From the NCBI GenBank assembly GCA_949292775.1, contig CASFBL010000009.1, positions 1 through 64,000 of the forward strand: a DNA stretch of 64,000 bases. Direction: 5' to 3'. This document shows, piece after piece, positions 1-9,295 of the stretch. The position numbers and the translations under genes were made by a program. The DNA is from an uncultured Eubacteriales bacterium. Lineage in GTDB: Bacteria; Bacillota; Clostridia; Oscillospirales; Acutalibacteraceae. Position 1 is the first letter of the stretch. Every line of letters begins with the position of its first letter. The notes beneath the pieces were generated by a model. The model did not search any database, was not told the origin of the DNA, and saw only the letters and a list, made by a program, of their open reading frames with translations.

Positions 1-1468
1 AAAATGCTTCGGCAGTCGTGTGCTCGGTTTTCGGCATTACGGAAAGTTTGTCAAAGCGTTTCATAAGCTCGAGCATTTCCTCGGTAACACCGCTGCCGCC
101 GTCCCCGTAGCCGAACATGGACAAGGTCTGCCCGCCGGTATTCTTGTCCTGATAGGCTTCCCAATTTTCCTGAATCTGGCTTGGCATATTCCAAGTAATG
201 AAATGGGTTGGCGGCACACAGGCATAAACTTCGCTGCCGTCAATGCCCTTCCAAATAAAATTGTTATGCGGGAAACGGTTGGTATCGTTCCAGGTTGACA
301 TTTTGTTGGACACAAAATAATCAACGCCGCTTTTTTTAAGAATCTGCGGCAAAATCCAGCTGTTGCCGAACACATCGGGCAGCCAGCAGTTATGAATGGT
401 TTTTCCAAACTTTTCGCGGAAATACTGCTGTCCGTAAAGGCATTGACGGATAAGACTTTCCGCCGCCGGAATGTTGCAGTCCGGCTCAACATACATCGCA
501 CCCACCGGCTCGAATTGTCCGTTGGCAATTTTTTCACGAAGCTCCTCAAACACTTCCGGGTAATATTTTTCCAGCGTTTCATAGGTGTACGCTTGGGTGT
601 GCGTGTAGTGGAACTGCGGGTAACGGTCTATTAAGCGCAGCTGAATGAGCACCGTGCGCAGATTTTTCTGCACCGCGTGAATCCGCCGCCAATAATAGGC
701 AATGTCTAAATGGGAATGGGCAATCAAAGCGACATCGCCGCTCCCCTTGTAATCGGTATTGGCATATATAACTTCGTCTACATAGCGCTTTGCTTCGGAA
801 AGTCCCGGTAAATCGTCATCTTCAAAGTCAATATAATTGAGCGCGTTGTTCAGTTCCCGATTGAGAAACGCACGGTAGTCTTCGTTAAACAGCTCGCATT
901 TTGCCACATCAAGCAGCAATTCCAAGTCATAAACCAAATCCAAAACATCATGGCGAATCGTGGCAAGATAAGCGCCTTCAAAAATCTGACGGCATCCGCG
1001 AACGGACAAAGATTCCGGGTTGCGCTCGTCGTCGGGTTTCGAACGGTTATAACCCTGCATTTCAAAATGAAGCTTTTCCGTGCCCGGCGCAAGATAAGGT
1101 GAAAGCAAAATGCGGTCGCGGTTCGGGTCGACGCCGCCTACATATTTCCCGTTGACTTTTACAATGATTTCCGCCGCGGTTTTCAAAGAAAACCAAAGCT
1201 CTTGCTCGCGCATATCCTCGGGAATAACAATATCGCCGCGGATAAACGCCGTGCCGTCCGGCGTAAAATACATATCGCCTTTTATAAGCGGGCGGTAATC
1301 CGCTTCGTAATAGGCATATTCCATTTCGGAAACCTGGCGCGCGTCGCGAATCTGCAAGGTTTTGATTTCATATTTTTTGGCGTAAATATGGCGTTTGAGC
1401 CATTCAAAGCGCAAATCCGTCCATTCTTCCGGGCGCATGCTTCTTCGTACAACTTTGATATGTGCCAT
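1..1468 (-). CDS. Alpha-mannosidase, glycoside hydrolase family 38 (3' end outside window)
   Basis: Predicted retaining alpha-mannosidase that removes terminal alpha-mannose from glycans. The 489 codons visible cover an N-terminal beta-sandwich region and the start of the catalytic domain. That domain shows the GH38 zinc motif AHSHLDIAYYWR and, further on, VEPDCNIPAAESLIRQ and WLPDVFGNSWILPQ; the Asp in the last motif is at the position of the family nucleophile. Family members usually have around 1000 residues, so roughly the C-terminal half lies beyond base 1. The ATG at 1468 is preceded by AAGGAG at good spacing. The gene starts 11 bp after the NifU-like gene and so probably belongs to the same operon. 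No signal peptide is visible, suggesting a cytoplasmic enzyme acting on imported oligosaccharides. Family assignment is firm; the natural substrate is inferred. Confidence 0.9.
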   Translation of the reverse strand, partial: MAHIKVVRRSMRPEEWTDLRFEWLKRHIYAKKYEIKTLQIRDARQVSEMEYAYYEADYRPLIKGDMYFTPDGTAFIRGDIVIPEDMREQELWFSLKTAAEIIVKVNGKYVGGVDPNRDRILLSPYLAPGTEKLHFEMQGYNRSKPDDERNPESLSVRGCRQIFEGAYLATIRHDVLDLVYDLELLLDVAKCELFNEDYRAFLNRELNNALNYIDFEDDDLPGLSEAKRYVDEVIYANTDYKGSGDVALIAHSHLDIAYYWRRIHAVQKNLRTVLIQLRLIDRYPQFHYTHTQAYTYETLEKYYPEVFEELREKIANGQFEPVGAMYVEPDCNIPAAESLIRQCLYGQQYFREKFGKTIHNCWLPDVFGNSWILPQILKKSGVDYFVSNKMSTWNDTNRFPHNNFIWKGIDGSEVYACVPPTHFITWNMPSQIQENWEAYQDKNTGGQTLSMFGYGDGGSGVTEEMLELMKRFDKLSVMPKTEHTTAEAF

Positions 1469-1479
1469 AGGTTTCTCCT

Positions 1480-1719
1480 TTATTTATCCCAAAAGTACGG
1501 CTTTTTGCGAACTGCGCAGACGGTGACGCCCAGCCCTAAGTCTTTTTGCACTTCACTTTCAATCCAGCGAAGACAACGGTCTAAAATTAAACACTTGGAG
1601 CATTCACCCTGAAACACGAGCGTAAGCTTTCCGTCGGAATACCCTTGGAAACGCACTTCGCCGCCGTCCCCCTGAATCTTGGGGCGGATAACGGATTCCA
1701 TATACTCTTCAAGTTTCAC
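1480..1719 (-). CDS. Small NifU-like (NifU C-terminal domain) protein
   Basis: A 79-residue stand-alone NifU C-terminal-type domain, the fold used as a scaffold for Fe-S cluster assembly. The hallmark GDGGEV stretch near residue 18 is followed by GECSKC around residues 38-43, which supplies the CxxC pair that binds the cluster in this family. A further Cys lies eight residues on. It starts with GTG, and GTGA overlaps the stop of the upstream phosphoglucomutase gene, so the two are translationally coupled. No nifS or other cluster-assembly gene is nearby. The position between a sugar-phosphate mutase and a mannosidase is unusual and says little about the client protein. Family assignment is good; the role is inferred. 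Confidence 0.8.
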   Translation of the reverse strand: MKLEEYMESVIRPKIQGDGGEVRFQGYSDGKLTLVFQGECSKCLILDRCLRWIESEVQKDLGLGVTVCAVRKKPYFWDK

Positions 1720-3356
1720 GCCTCAACCACCGCCTTCATTTGTTCGCGGAGCACAGAGAGCTGTTCAGCTGCCGCCTCGCGTGTTTCCCCTCGAACGGAA
1801 TAATACACTTTCAGCTTTGGTTCCGTACCCGAGGGACGGACTGCAAGCCAGCTTCCATTCACAAACAAAAATTTCAATACATTTTCTTTCGGCAAATCGC
1901 CGATGCCCTGTAAGAAATCCTGCACCGTCTCTACGCCGGGGAAAGCATTCGCCCCGCGGGCGCGAAGCATGTCAAGCACGGCGTTCATTTTCTGCACACC
2001 GTCAATCCCCTGCAACACAAACGAGTCGAGCGCATCGAGATAAAACCCATATTCCGCATAGATTTCTTCCAGTACGTCCACAAGCGTTTTGCCGTTTTTC
2101 TTGTGGAATGCCGCCATCTCACAAATGAGCATGGAGGCGACCACGGCATCTTTATCGCGTGCGTGCGTGCCGACGAGATAGCCGTAGCTTTCTTCATAGC
2201 CCATGACAAATTCTTTTTCGCCGGTTTTCTCGTAACGGTTAATCTGATCACCGATATATTTAAAGCCGGTCAGGGTTTCCACAATCTGCAAACCATATTT
2301 TCTGCCAATGTTTGCACCGAGGTCATTGGTAACGATTGTTTTAACCAAAGTGGATTTTTCGTTGAGCGTTTCCGCCTTAAAGCGAAGCACAAAATCCGCC
2401 AAGAGCGCACCGACCTGGTTTCCTGTCAAAAGCACATAGTCGCCGTTGTGGCGCACAGCAATGCCTACGCGGTCACAGTCGGGGTCTGTGCCGAGCACCA
2501 AATCTGCATTTTTTTCTTTAGCGCAGACAATCGCCAAATTAAGCGCGTCTTTCTCTTCAGGATTGGGCGAACGCACCGTGGAAAAATTCCCGTCCGGCAC
2601 AGCCTGTTCTTCCACGACGGAAACCGCATAATCGGCGAGGATACGGCGAACCGGAATATTGCCTGTTCCGTGCAAAGGTGTATAGACAATTTTCAAGTCC
2701 GTTGAATCTGTATACAGCGCCTGCGTTTTTACGGCGGCGAGAAATGCGTCTAAAACCTCTTTGCCAATCATTTGAATCATGCCGCTTTGCAGCGCCACCT
2801 CAAAATCCAACCGCGGAATAGAACGATAATCTGTAATCTCCTGTACGCGGGCAATCACTTGGTCGGCAAGCGCCGGCACGAGCTGACAGCCGTTTTCATC
2901 ATAAACCTTATAACCGTTGTATTCTTTGGGATTGTGGCTGGCTGTAATCACAATGCCGGCAACACAGCAAAGGTGCCGAACCGCAAAAGAGAGCACCGGT
3001 GTCGGTGTAATTCGGTCGAACAGATAAACGGTAATGCCTTTCACGGCAAGAACTTCCGCCGCACATTTGGCAAAGTCTTCGGAATTGTTGCGGGAATCAT
3101 AAGCGATTGCAACACTTTTCTGCGGGCCGGGAAAATCCGCCAAGTAATTTGCAAGGCCAAGCGTGGCGCGAGCAACCGTATATCGATTCATGCGATTGGA
3201 ACCCGCCCCCATAACACCGCGCATACCGCCGGTGCCAAATGCAAGGTCTTTATAAAATCGGTCTTCTATTTCTTTTTCGTCTGTAATTTTTAACAGCTCC
3301 TGTTTTGTATCATCATCAAACAAGAACCATTCGTTGTAGCGTTCTTTAAAATCCAT
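1716..3356 (-). CDS. pgcA: Phosphoglucomutase / phosphomannomutase
   Basis: Alpha-D-phosphohexomutase interconverting glucose 1- and 6-phosphate (or the mannose equivalents), linking glycolysis to cell-wall and glycan precursors. All four family signatures are present in order: the phosphoserine loop TASHNPKEYNGYK (about residue 140), the Mg-binding loop GTDPDCDRVG, the sugar-binding GYEESYGYLVG, and the phosphate-binding RPSGTEPKLKVYY near the C-terminus. At 546 residues the length matches Gram-positive PgcA-type enzymes. The ATG at 3356 is chosen because TGAGGCG precedes it; an in-frame ATG six codons upstream (3374) has no ribosome binding site. It overlaps the NifU-like gene by four bases and is driven by a promoter at 3387-3415. 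Whether it prefers glucose or mannose is open; the adjoining mannosidase makes mannose plausible. Confidence 0.93.
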   Translation of the reverse strand: MDFKERYNEWFLFDDDTKQELLKITDEKEIEDRFYKDLAFGTGGMRGVMGAGSNRMNRYTVARATLGLANYLADFPGPQKSVAIAYDSRNNSEDFAKCAAEVLAVKGITVYLFDRITPTPVLSFAVRHLCCVAGIVITASHNPKEYNGYKVYDENGCQLVPALADQVIARVQEITDYRSIPRLDFEVALQSGMIQMIGKEVLDAFLAAVKTQALYTDSTDLKIVYTPLHGTGNIPVRRILADYAVSVVEEQAVPDGNFSTVRSPNPEEKDALNLAIVCAKEKNADLVLGTDPDCDRVGIAVRHNGDYVLLTGNQVGALLADFVLRFKAETLNEKSTLVKTIVTNDLGANIGRKYGLQIVETLTGFKYIGDQINRYEKTGEKEFVMGYEESYGYLVGTHARDKDAVVASMLICEMAAFHKKNGKTLVDVLEEIYAEYGFYLDALDSFVLQGIDGVQKMNAVLDMLRARGANAFPGVETVQDFLQGIGDLPKENVLKFLFVNGSWLAVRPSGTEPKLKVYYSVRGETREAAAEQLSVLREQMKAVVEA

Positions 3357-3386
3357 GCCACGCCTCATTTCCATTTTATTGTTTTT

Positions 3387-3415
3387 ATTTTACTGCATGA
3401 CCCTAACAAAATCAA
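3387..3415 (-). promoter_or_regulatory. SigA-type promoter of the pgm operon
   Basis: On the minus strand TTGATT (3410-3415) and TAAAAT (3387-3392) are separated by 17 bp, about 30 bp upstream of the phosphoglucomutase start. Confidence 0.65.
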
Positions 3416-3498
3416 CAAAAAAGCAAAATTAAATTTGGTATTTCATGATCTTCATTTTGTGGTATACTGGAGCAACAAAGTACTTTGCGGAGGTTATT

Positions 3499-5142
3499 AT
3501 GGAAAAATTTAAAATGCAGGTGGCCTATCAGGTCGCAAAAACTTCTTACATCACCAACCAATTTGAAACCGAACATTTTCGGATGGATTGTAAGGCATAT
3601 AAAGACCATATCGTTTTAAAAATGCGCACGCCGGTGCCTGTAAAAGTACAAAGCCTTTCTATTACGATTCCCTATGATTTTAAAGCGGATGATCGTCTGT
3701 TTTTGAACGGATATCAGTCATGGACTGACTGTCGTGAATATTTCCCCGATGACAAGCCGTCTTACCTTTCACCTTTTTTCAAACCGTTTATTATGATGAC
3801 CTCATTCCGCTCCTCCGGTGACTACACCTTTGTTGAGTACGCAACAGAAGCCGGACATTTTCACGGTTTTTCCTACGGCTATGTGCGGCGCGGCGAACAG
3901 TATGATTTGTTTGCCTCACTAAACGAGCGAACCGGTTACACCATTTTCCGTTTCAACACCAAGGAAAACACCATTGTGGTTGAAAAAGATTTAGAGGGCA
4001 TCGCGATTGACGGTGAATACACTGTGCTTGACATCGTAAATCTTCAGGGCACGATGGACGAAGTGTTTGACAAATGGTTCGCCCTTATGGAGATTCCGAA
4101 AGCTACGGCGCCGATTTGCAACGGATACACCACCTGGTATAATTATTATCCGAATATCAACGACAAGATTGTAACACAGGATTTAGAGGCACTCTCTTCC
4201 GTAGACGCGGAAATTGACATTTTCCAAATTGATGACGGTTACCAAACCAATGTCGGCGACTGGCTCTCGGTCGACCCCAAAAAGTTCCCCTGCGGCATGA
4301 AAGTCGTTGCAGACAAGATTCACAAAAAAGGCATGAAAGCCGGCATTTGGCTTGCTCCCTTTGGTGCACAATATGTTTCGGAAGTCGCCAAAAACCATCC
4401 CGATTGGATTATTCGCGACAAAAAAGGTCGCCCGGTGCGCTGCGGTTTAAACTGGGGCGGTTTTTACGCGCTGGATATTGAAAACCCCGAGGCGCGCGAA
4501 TACATTCGTCATTTCTTTGATGTCATTCTCAACGACTGGGGTTATGACCTTGTTAAGCTTGACTTTTTATATGCGGCAGCGATTGTGCCCAATCACAACA
4601 AGACCAGAGGGCAGCTGATGTGCGAAGCGATGGACTTTTTGCGTGAGTGCGTTGGCGACAAACAGATTCTCGGCTGCGGCGTGCCGCTGTTCCCCGCTTT
4701 CGGAAAAGTGGACTATTGCCGAATCGGTGCGGATATGGGGTTAAAGTGGAAAAGTCAAACCTTTACCCACCGCGAAAATGTTTCTACAACACATACGCTC
4801 TGCAACACGATTTTCCGCCGCGCATTAGACGGCCGTGCATTCCGCAACGACCCTGATGTTTTCTTGCTTCGCGAAAACAACATGCACTGCACCTTTGAGC
4901 AAAGACAGATTATTGCCAAGGTCAACAAGCTGTTCGGCAGTGTTTTGTTCATCTCTGACAATGTGGACGATTACAAACCGGTGCAAATGGAGACTTTGTG
5001 CGAAACTTTCCGCAAAGATGACATTCAAATTCTGAAAGCAGAATTTATGACAACGAACCATGATGTTTTGGATATTGATTACATCATCAACGGAGAGAGT
5101 AAAAACTTTAAATTTAATATCGAAAACGGAACAATCGTCTAA
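3499..5142 (+). CDS. Alpha-galactosidase-like enzyme, glycoside hydrolase family 36
   Basis: Clan-D retaining glycosidase, predicted to release alpha-galactose from oligosaccharides such as melibiose or raffinose. It has an N-terminal beta domain (about residues 1-200) and a TIM barrel with FQIDDGYQ and GDW at residues 243-255. The probable nucleophile is Asp355 in LVKLDFLY and the probable acid/base is Asp412 in RIGADMG. At 547 residues it is shorter than the roughly 720 of classical AgaA/RafA enzymes, so it belongs to a compact GH36 branch. There is no signal peptide. GGAGG lies five bases before the ATG at 3499; an in-frame upstream start at 3445 lacks such a site. It diverges from pgm and ends in a strong hairpin. 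Related GH36 subgroups act on other alpha-linked sugars, so the exact substrate is uncertain. Confidence 0.85.
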   Translation: MEKFKMQVAYQVAKTSYITNQFETEHFRMDCKAYKDHIVLKMRTPVPVKVQSLSITIPYDFKADDRLFLNGYQSWTDCREYFPDDKPSYLSPFFKPFIMMTSFRSSGDYTFVEYATEAGHFHGFSYGYVRRGEQYDLFASLNERTGYTIFRFNTKENTIVVEKDLEGIAIDGEYTVLDIVNLQGTMDEVFDKWFALMEIPKATAPICNGYTTWYNYYPNINDKIVTQDLEALSSVDAEIDIFQIDDGYQTNVGDWLSVDPKKFPCGMKVVADKIHKKGMKAGIWLAPFGAQYVSEVAKNHPDWIIRDKKGRPVRCGLNWGGFYALDIENPEAREYIRHFFDVILNDWGYDLVKLDFLYAAAIVPNHNKTRGQLMCEAMDFLRECVGDKQILGCGVPLFPAFGKVDYCRIGADMGLKWKSQTFTHRENVSTTHTLCNTIFRRALDGRAFRNDPDVFLLRENNMHCTFEQRQIIAKVNKLFGSVLFISDNVDDYKPVQMETLCETFRKDDIQILKAEFMTTNHDVLDIDYIINGESKNFKFNIENGTIV

Positions 5143-5145
5143 ACC

Positions 5146-5179
5146 AAAAGAGGTGCAGTAAAAACTGCACCTCTTTTTT
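5146..5179. terminator. Bidirectional Rho-independent terminator
   Basis: AGAGGTGCAGT / ACTGCACCTCT stem with a short A-rich loop, flanked by A and T runs. It separates the convergent GH36 gene and the MGMT-like gene. Confidence 0.85.
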
Positions 5180-5486
5180 ATTCCGGAAACCACCGGTATT
5201 TTTTCAAATCCACGCGTCCGTCATCGCTAACCTCTATGCCCTCTGCCCGAAGAAGCTCTATTTGGGCATTACTGCCGCCGAACGCAAAAGCCGACGACAC
5301 TTCACCGAAACGGTTAACCACACGATAACAGCGTATATGCTCGGGGTCGGGGTTCACATGCAGCGCGTACCCGACGACGCGAGCCAGACGCGGATTCCCG
5401 GCAAGTAGCGCTATGTCACCATAAGTCGCAACTTTGCCAAAAGGAATTTGCCGCACGACTTCATAAATACGCGAAAAAGTATTCAT
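5178..5486 (-). CDS. MGMT / alkyltransferase-like (ATL) DNA repair protein
   Basis: A 102-residue protein consisting only of the DNA-binding domain of O6-alkylguanine-DNA alkyltransferases. It shows IPFGKVATYGDIA near the N-terminus and ARVVGYALHVNP in the middle. The active-site segment reads IRCYRVVNRFG instead of the usual IPCHRVV. The reactive Cys is therefore kept, but the neighbouring Pro and His are replaced by Arg and Tyr; classical ATLs instead lose the Cys. A weak alkyltransferase or a lesion-flagging protein are both possible. The N-terminal domain of full-length Ogt is absent, as in other short ATL-type proteins. GGAGGCG precedes the ATG. It stands alone after the terminator at 5146-5179. 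Confidence 0.82.
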   Translation of the reverse strand: MNTFSRIYEVVRQIPFGKVATYGDIALLAGNPRLARVVGYALHVNPDPEHIRCYRVVNRFGEVSSAFAFGGSNAQIELLRAEGIEVSDDGRVDLKKYRWFPE

Positions 5487-5541
5487 CGTCTATCGCCTCC
5501 GGCTAAAGCATAGCGAAAAAAGAGAATAAATGCAAGCAATA

Positions 5542-6696
5542 TCAGATATTTTCTGCACCGTTTCCGACATATTTCACCTCGATTTCTGTTTGGATATCAT
5601 ATTCCACCTCAGGCAACACCGTTTTCCAATCTTTGATGTGCGTTTTATAATAGCTCGCATACGACTTTAAAAATCGTGTGCCAAAGCAATACGGGTCCGC
5701 ATTATTTGCCACAAAGGATTGCTTGATGCTTTCGTCTAACAAACGGGTGATATATGCCTTTGCGCGCTTTGTTGTGCTTTGTATAAAATCCTTGCTCACG
5801 CCAAAAGGCTTTTCCGTTTGATTTTCTGCAATATCCACCGTCATACACAGACAGATTTCAAAACAAATTTTATCGTTTTTTACTGCCGGCTGGATTTCTA
5901 CCCGGCTTTTTCTTATTTTCAGAACGGTTGTGGAGTCATAGTCCGGATTTTCTACGAAAAAAAATCCAATTTCCACTTCATTGGTCAAAAGCTGCAGTGC
6001 AGTTATTTCTTCATCGTGCAGTTCAAAATGCAGCTTATCTTTGTCAAAGACTGCCACCGAAGATAATTTTACTTTGCTTTCGCCCTCCTGCTCCTGTTCC
6101 GCTTTTAAAACAGGCAAATATGCATCTGCTGTGTCTGATTCCATTTTGTTGATAACGGTATACAATTCCTGCATGACCACCTCGGCGCTGAATTGCTGCG
6201 CATGCAGAATATCCTCCAAGCTGTCCGCAGTCAAAACATTTTCGCCCATTTTTGCACTTACAACATCAGAAGCGCTTGTATCAGAAACCGCCAACAGCAC
6301 GGTAGAACGATTTTCTGTATCACGGACAAAAAAATCCAAATGCTGCAAAATTCCCTGCTCTGCTGTCTGACGGCCAAACACAATCAATCTGTTTTGTGAC
6401 AAAAGCGGTTTTTTGCCTATAACGGTAGCCGCGTTGGAAATCGCATCAGCCACCGTTTTTCCGGAAACTGTAAAAGAAGTAACCACATCCCCGAGGCTTG
6501 CACCGCTGCTCGGATTCCCCGCCATTTCAGTATCGAGCGTTTGCAGGGTAACAAGCACCGTATCATCTTCTTGCTGATCAATGCCAATCGCTTGAATAAT
6601 CAGCCTGTTTTTTAATTCGTTTCCTGAATTTTCACAGCCGCTAAATAGTAAAACTAACAAGCCGAGTAAAACAAGTATCTTAAGAATTTTTTTCAT
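5542..6696 (-). CDS. Spore germination lipoprotein, Ger(x)C family (GerAC type)
   Basis: C subunit of a GerA-type germinant receptor, the inner-membrane complex of spores that responds to nutrients. The N-terminus is a lipoprotein signal: two lysines, a Leu/Val-rich stretch and the lipobox LLFSGC, so the mature protein is anchored by a lipidated Cys at about residue 21. The following IQAIGIDQQEDD stretch is typical of the family, and the 384-residue length fits. ATG at 6696 is preferred, with AAGGA nine bases upstream; a GTG two codons earlier (6702) is an alternative. It overlaps the end of the B subunit gene, so A, B and C are translated as a coupled operon. Expression is expected late, in the forespore. 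Confidence 0.9.
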   Translation of the reverse strand: MKKILKILVLLGLLVLLFSGCENSGNELKNRLIIQAIGIDQQEDDTVLVTLQTLDTEMAGNPSSGASLGDVVTSFTVSGKTVADAISNAATVIGKKPLLSQNRLIVFGRQTAEQGILQHLDFFVRDTENRSTVLLAVSDTSASDVVSAKMGENVLTADSLEDILHAQQFSAEVVMQELYTVINKMESDTADAYLPVLKAEQEQEGESKVKLSSVAVFDKDKLHFELHDEEITALQLLTNEVEIGFFFVENPDYDSTTVLKIRKSRVEIQPAVKNDKICFEICLCMTVDIAENQTEKPFGVSKDFIQSTTKRAKAYITRLLDESIKQSFVANNADPYCFGTRFLKSYASYYKTHIKDWKTVLPEVEYDIQTEIEVKYVGNGAENI

Positions 6697-7774
6697 GAGC
6701 ACGCTTCCTTTTTAAAGTTGCAGCAGTTAAAGCAATAATTGGAATCACCAGTGTAAACACAGCAAAAAACAGCATTCTTTCCCAAAGCGCCGTCCCGAAA
6801 AAGAATTCGGAAAATACGCCGCCAAATAAAATTTGAACAACAAAAATCAAAATGCCCGCTGCGAGGATATAAAGGTTTTTCCACTTAGCCGAAAAGGATT
6901 TTTGCAGAAGCATGGCCTGCAAATACAAAAGCAAGCTGATTTTAATAAAGGCCGTTAGAATCCAAACGCCTGTCAGCAAGACATCGAACCGCTGAAACAC
7001 ACTGAATTGCGACAACTCTGCCATTGCATGTATTGGGAAAAGCTGGCTGAGCACAAAATCACCGAGTCCGCCCAAAACAAAAAAGAAAACCAAAAGCATT
7101 CCGCCGCCCAACGACAAAATCCAGGCGGCATACATTTTTCCCGGTTTTCCGCTGGCACGCGGCATCAAAACAGAAAGCACGGCAATTTCCACTGTACGCG
7201 ACGCGGCATCCAAACCGGCTTTCAATGATGGCTGCACACCGTCATAAAACATAGGCGAAAAGTTGAGAAAATCAATTCTTTCCGCCATGGCAAGCATAAT
7301 AAAAATAAAGGAGGCGCAGAAAACAGCTAACGATATGCCGCTTGCCCTGCCAATCGCCTCAAGGCCGAGCGTAGCAGCATAACAGGCAGCGATAACACAA
7401 ATCAGTACAAAAAGAAAACTGCTGTTTTCGGGAAAAATAATCGTTCCAACAAACCATTCAAGCTTGCCAAGCGTTGTCAGTGCATTGAATGTAAAGAAAA
7501 ATGCGAGACAAAGCGCCGTGCCTTTGGAAAGAAGCGGTGACGCGCAATAAGCAACATCGACAATGTCAAGCGTTGGGAATGCTTTTCTCTGCCACACAAG
7601 CGGCAAAGAAAACAGCAGAATAAACAAAACGGCAAATCCGACCGCTGCAAAATAGTCGGAAGTGTGCTCTAAGCCTTCTGCGCCCACCGGGGTATAAGTT
7701 AAAAGGGTCAGAAGTCTTGACAGCAACACAATGGAAAACAACTGCCAAATGCTTATTTTTGTACTTTTTTCCAT
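6680..7774 (-). CDS. Spore germination permease-like protein, GerAB type
   Basis: B subunit of the germinant receptor, a member of the APC transporter superfamily thought to bind the germinant. The 364-residue sequence is almost entirely hydrophobic, with about ten predicted membrane helices, and opens with KISIWQLFSIVLLSRLLTLL as in GerAB/GerKB proteins. It starts one base after the stop of the A subunit gene and overlaps the C subunit start. The operon order A-B-C is that of classical gerA operons. Nothing in the sequence indicates which nutrient is sensed. Confidence 0.9.
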   Translation of the reverse strand: MEKSTKISIWQLFSIVLLSRLLTLLTYTPVGAEGLEHTSDYFAAVGFAVLFILLFSLPLVWQRKAFPTLDIVDVAYCASPLLSKGTALCLAFFFTFNALTTLGKLEWFVGTIIFPENSSFLFVLICVIAACYAATLGLEAIGRASGISLAVFCASFIFIMLAMAERIDFLNFSPMFYDGVQPSLKAGLDAASRTVEIAVLSVLMPRASGKPGKMYAAWILSLGGGMLLVFFFVLGGLGDFVLSQLFPIHAMAELSQFSVFQRFDVLLTGVWILTAFIKISLLLYLQAMLLQKSFSAKWKNLYILAAGILIFVVQILFGGVFSEFFFGTALWERMLFFAVFTLVIPIIALTAATLKRKRAHEKNS

Positions 7775-7775
7775 G

Positions 7776-9281
7776 TTATTTCTCCAAGCTTTTTATTTTT
7801 AATTCACGCCTGCCAAGCCATTTCCACCCCAGGCGCAAAAAGGAGTCGCGGAAAAGCGCACCGGGATTCGTCGGTGAAAAAGGTGCGGTAAACGGTGTTT
7901 GCATGGAGCGCATCGCACAAATATTGACAAGCACTACACCAAACCCAATGACAATGCCGTAAAAACCTGCGATTCCGCCGATAATCATAAAAGCAAACCG
8001 TAAAAGGGAAACCGGATAGTAAATTTTTGAAACAACGAATGAACTGATTGCCGTCATGGCAACCACTATCAGCATCGGTGCGGCAATAAGCCCCGCAGAC
8101 ACAGCCGTGTCACCAATCACCAGCGCCCCGACAATGCTGACTGCGTGTCCGACGGATTTCGGCATGCGCAGACCCGCTTCGCGCACGATTTCATAAATAA
8201 AATGAATGAAGATTGCCTCTAACATAACCGGAAACGGCGTGACGCTTTCCTGTACGGCGGTATCATAAAGCATAGCCGTCGGCAAAATTTCCTGATGAAA
8301 AGTACAGACAGCAACATAAAGCCCCGGCAGAAAAACGCTTAAAATAAACGAAAAGAACTTTAAGACACGAATAAAAGTAGCGTAATGCGGTTTATGGTTA
8401 TAATCATCCAGCGATTGGAAGTTTTCAGAAAACAGATACGGCACAATCAGCGCAAACGGCGTACCGTCTACCAAAATGACAACACGCCCCTCTGCCATTT
8501 CTGCGCAGGCGGTATCCGGCCGCTCCGTCGTTCCGACACCGGAAAACAAGGATACGACCTCCGTTTCTAAAAACGGGCGCAGGTAACCGGCACCGAGCAC
8601 AACATCCAGGTTTGCTTTATTCAAGCGGCTTTTGACCGTTTCCACCATCTGTTTGTCGGCACGATCGGCAAAATAGCAGACACAAACGCGTGTTTGGCTG
8701 GTTGTGCCGACCTCTTGGACCTCAAACCGAACCACAGGAGAGCGAATTCGCCGACGGATGAGCGCCACATTATCTTTAAAGCTTTCCACAAACGCTTCCT
8801 GCGAGCCTCGTTCCTGCACTTCAGTTTGTGCATTTTCGATGCCCCGCTTCGGGAACCCTTGCACACCGAAGCATTCACAGAATGGAACACCGTCAATAAA
8901 TAAAACGACCAGTCCGGACACCACCTGTTTTATAGCTTCGTCCAAACTGTATTCTTCTCGCTGGTCTATCCCGCTGGAAATACAGTCGCGGATATATGCC
9001 ATCTGCTCTTCGGGTTTTTCAGGCAGATTTTGCGCCGTTAAGATTGGATTAACGACTTGCCCCGTCACCAAAAGATTGTCACACATACCGTCATCCATAA
9101 TAAGCATGGCTTTGTTGCCGCCAATTTGTGTTTGCTTATACATAATATCAAAGCTTGTGCCGAGCTTTTCTTTAAAATAGACGATATTCTCTTCAAGAGA
9201 ACGGCTGATTGGCACAGAAGTGCTGTTGGAAGAAACCGGCTGTGTGATTTTTTCCATTTCATTTTTTATCCAATTCCACAT
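7776..9281 (-). CDS. Spore germination protein, GerAA type
   Basis: A subunit of the germinant receptor. It has a large N-terminal soluble part (about residues 1-290), then several membrane helices beginning near TFIRVLKFFSFILSVFLPGL and continuing to the C-terminus. The segment PFPVMLEAIFIHFIYEIVREA is a signature of GerAA/GerKA/SpoVAF proteins. SpoVAF is the main alternative, but the adjoining GerB and GerC genes settle on a germinant receptor. AGGTGA lies five bases before the ATG at 9281; the in-frame start 12 codons upstream has no such site. Length of 501 residues is normal. A possible SigG promoter lies just upstream. Confidence 0.92.
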   Translation of the reverse strand: MWNWIKNEMEKITQPVSSNSTSVPISRSLEENIVYFKEKLGTSFDIMYKQTQIGGNKAMLIMDDGMCDNLLVTGQVVNPILTAQNLPEKPEEQMAYIRDCISSGIDQREEYSLDEAIKQVVSGLVVLFIDGVPFCECFGVQGFPKRGIENAQTEVQERGSQEAFVESFKDNVALIRRRIRSPVVRFEVQEVGTTSQTRVCVCYFADRADKQMVETVKSRLNKANLDVVLGAGYLRPFLETEVVSLFSGVGTTERPDTACAEMAEGRVVILVDGTPFALIVPYLFSENFQSLDDYNHKPHYATFIRVLKFFSFILSVFLPGLYVAVCTFHQEILPTAMLYDTAVQESVTPFPVMLEAIFIHFIYEIVREAGLRMPKSVGHAVSIVGALVIGDTAVSAGLIAAPMLIVVAMTAISSFVVSKIYYPVSLLRFAFMIIGGIAGFYGIVIGFGVVLVNICAMRSMQTPFTAPFSPTNPGALFRDSFLRLGWKWLGRRELKIKSLEK

Positions 9282-9295
9282 AGAATCACCTGTAA

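Noticed and set aside
2103-2705. Long open frames opposite pgm, whiA, hprK, murB and other confirmed genes
   Set aside because: They are shadows of well-supported genes: no ribosome binding sites, no recognisable domains, and compositions that follow the real frame.
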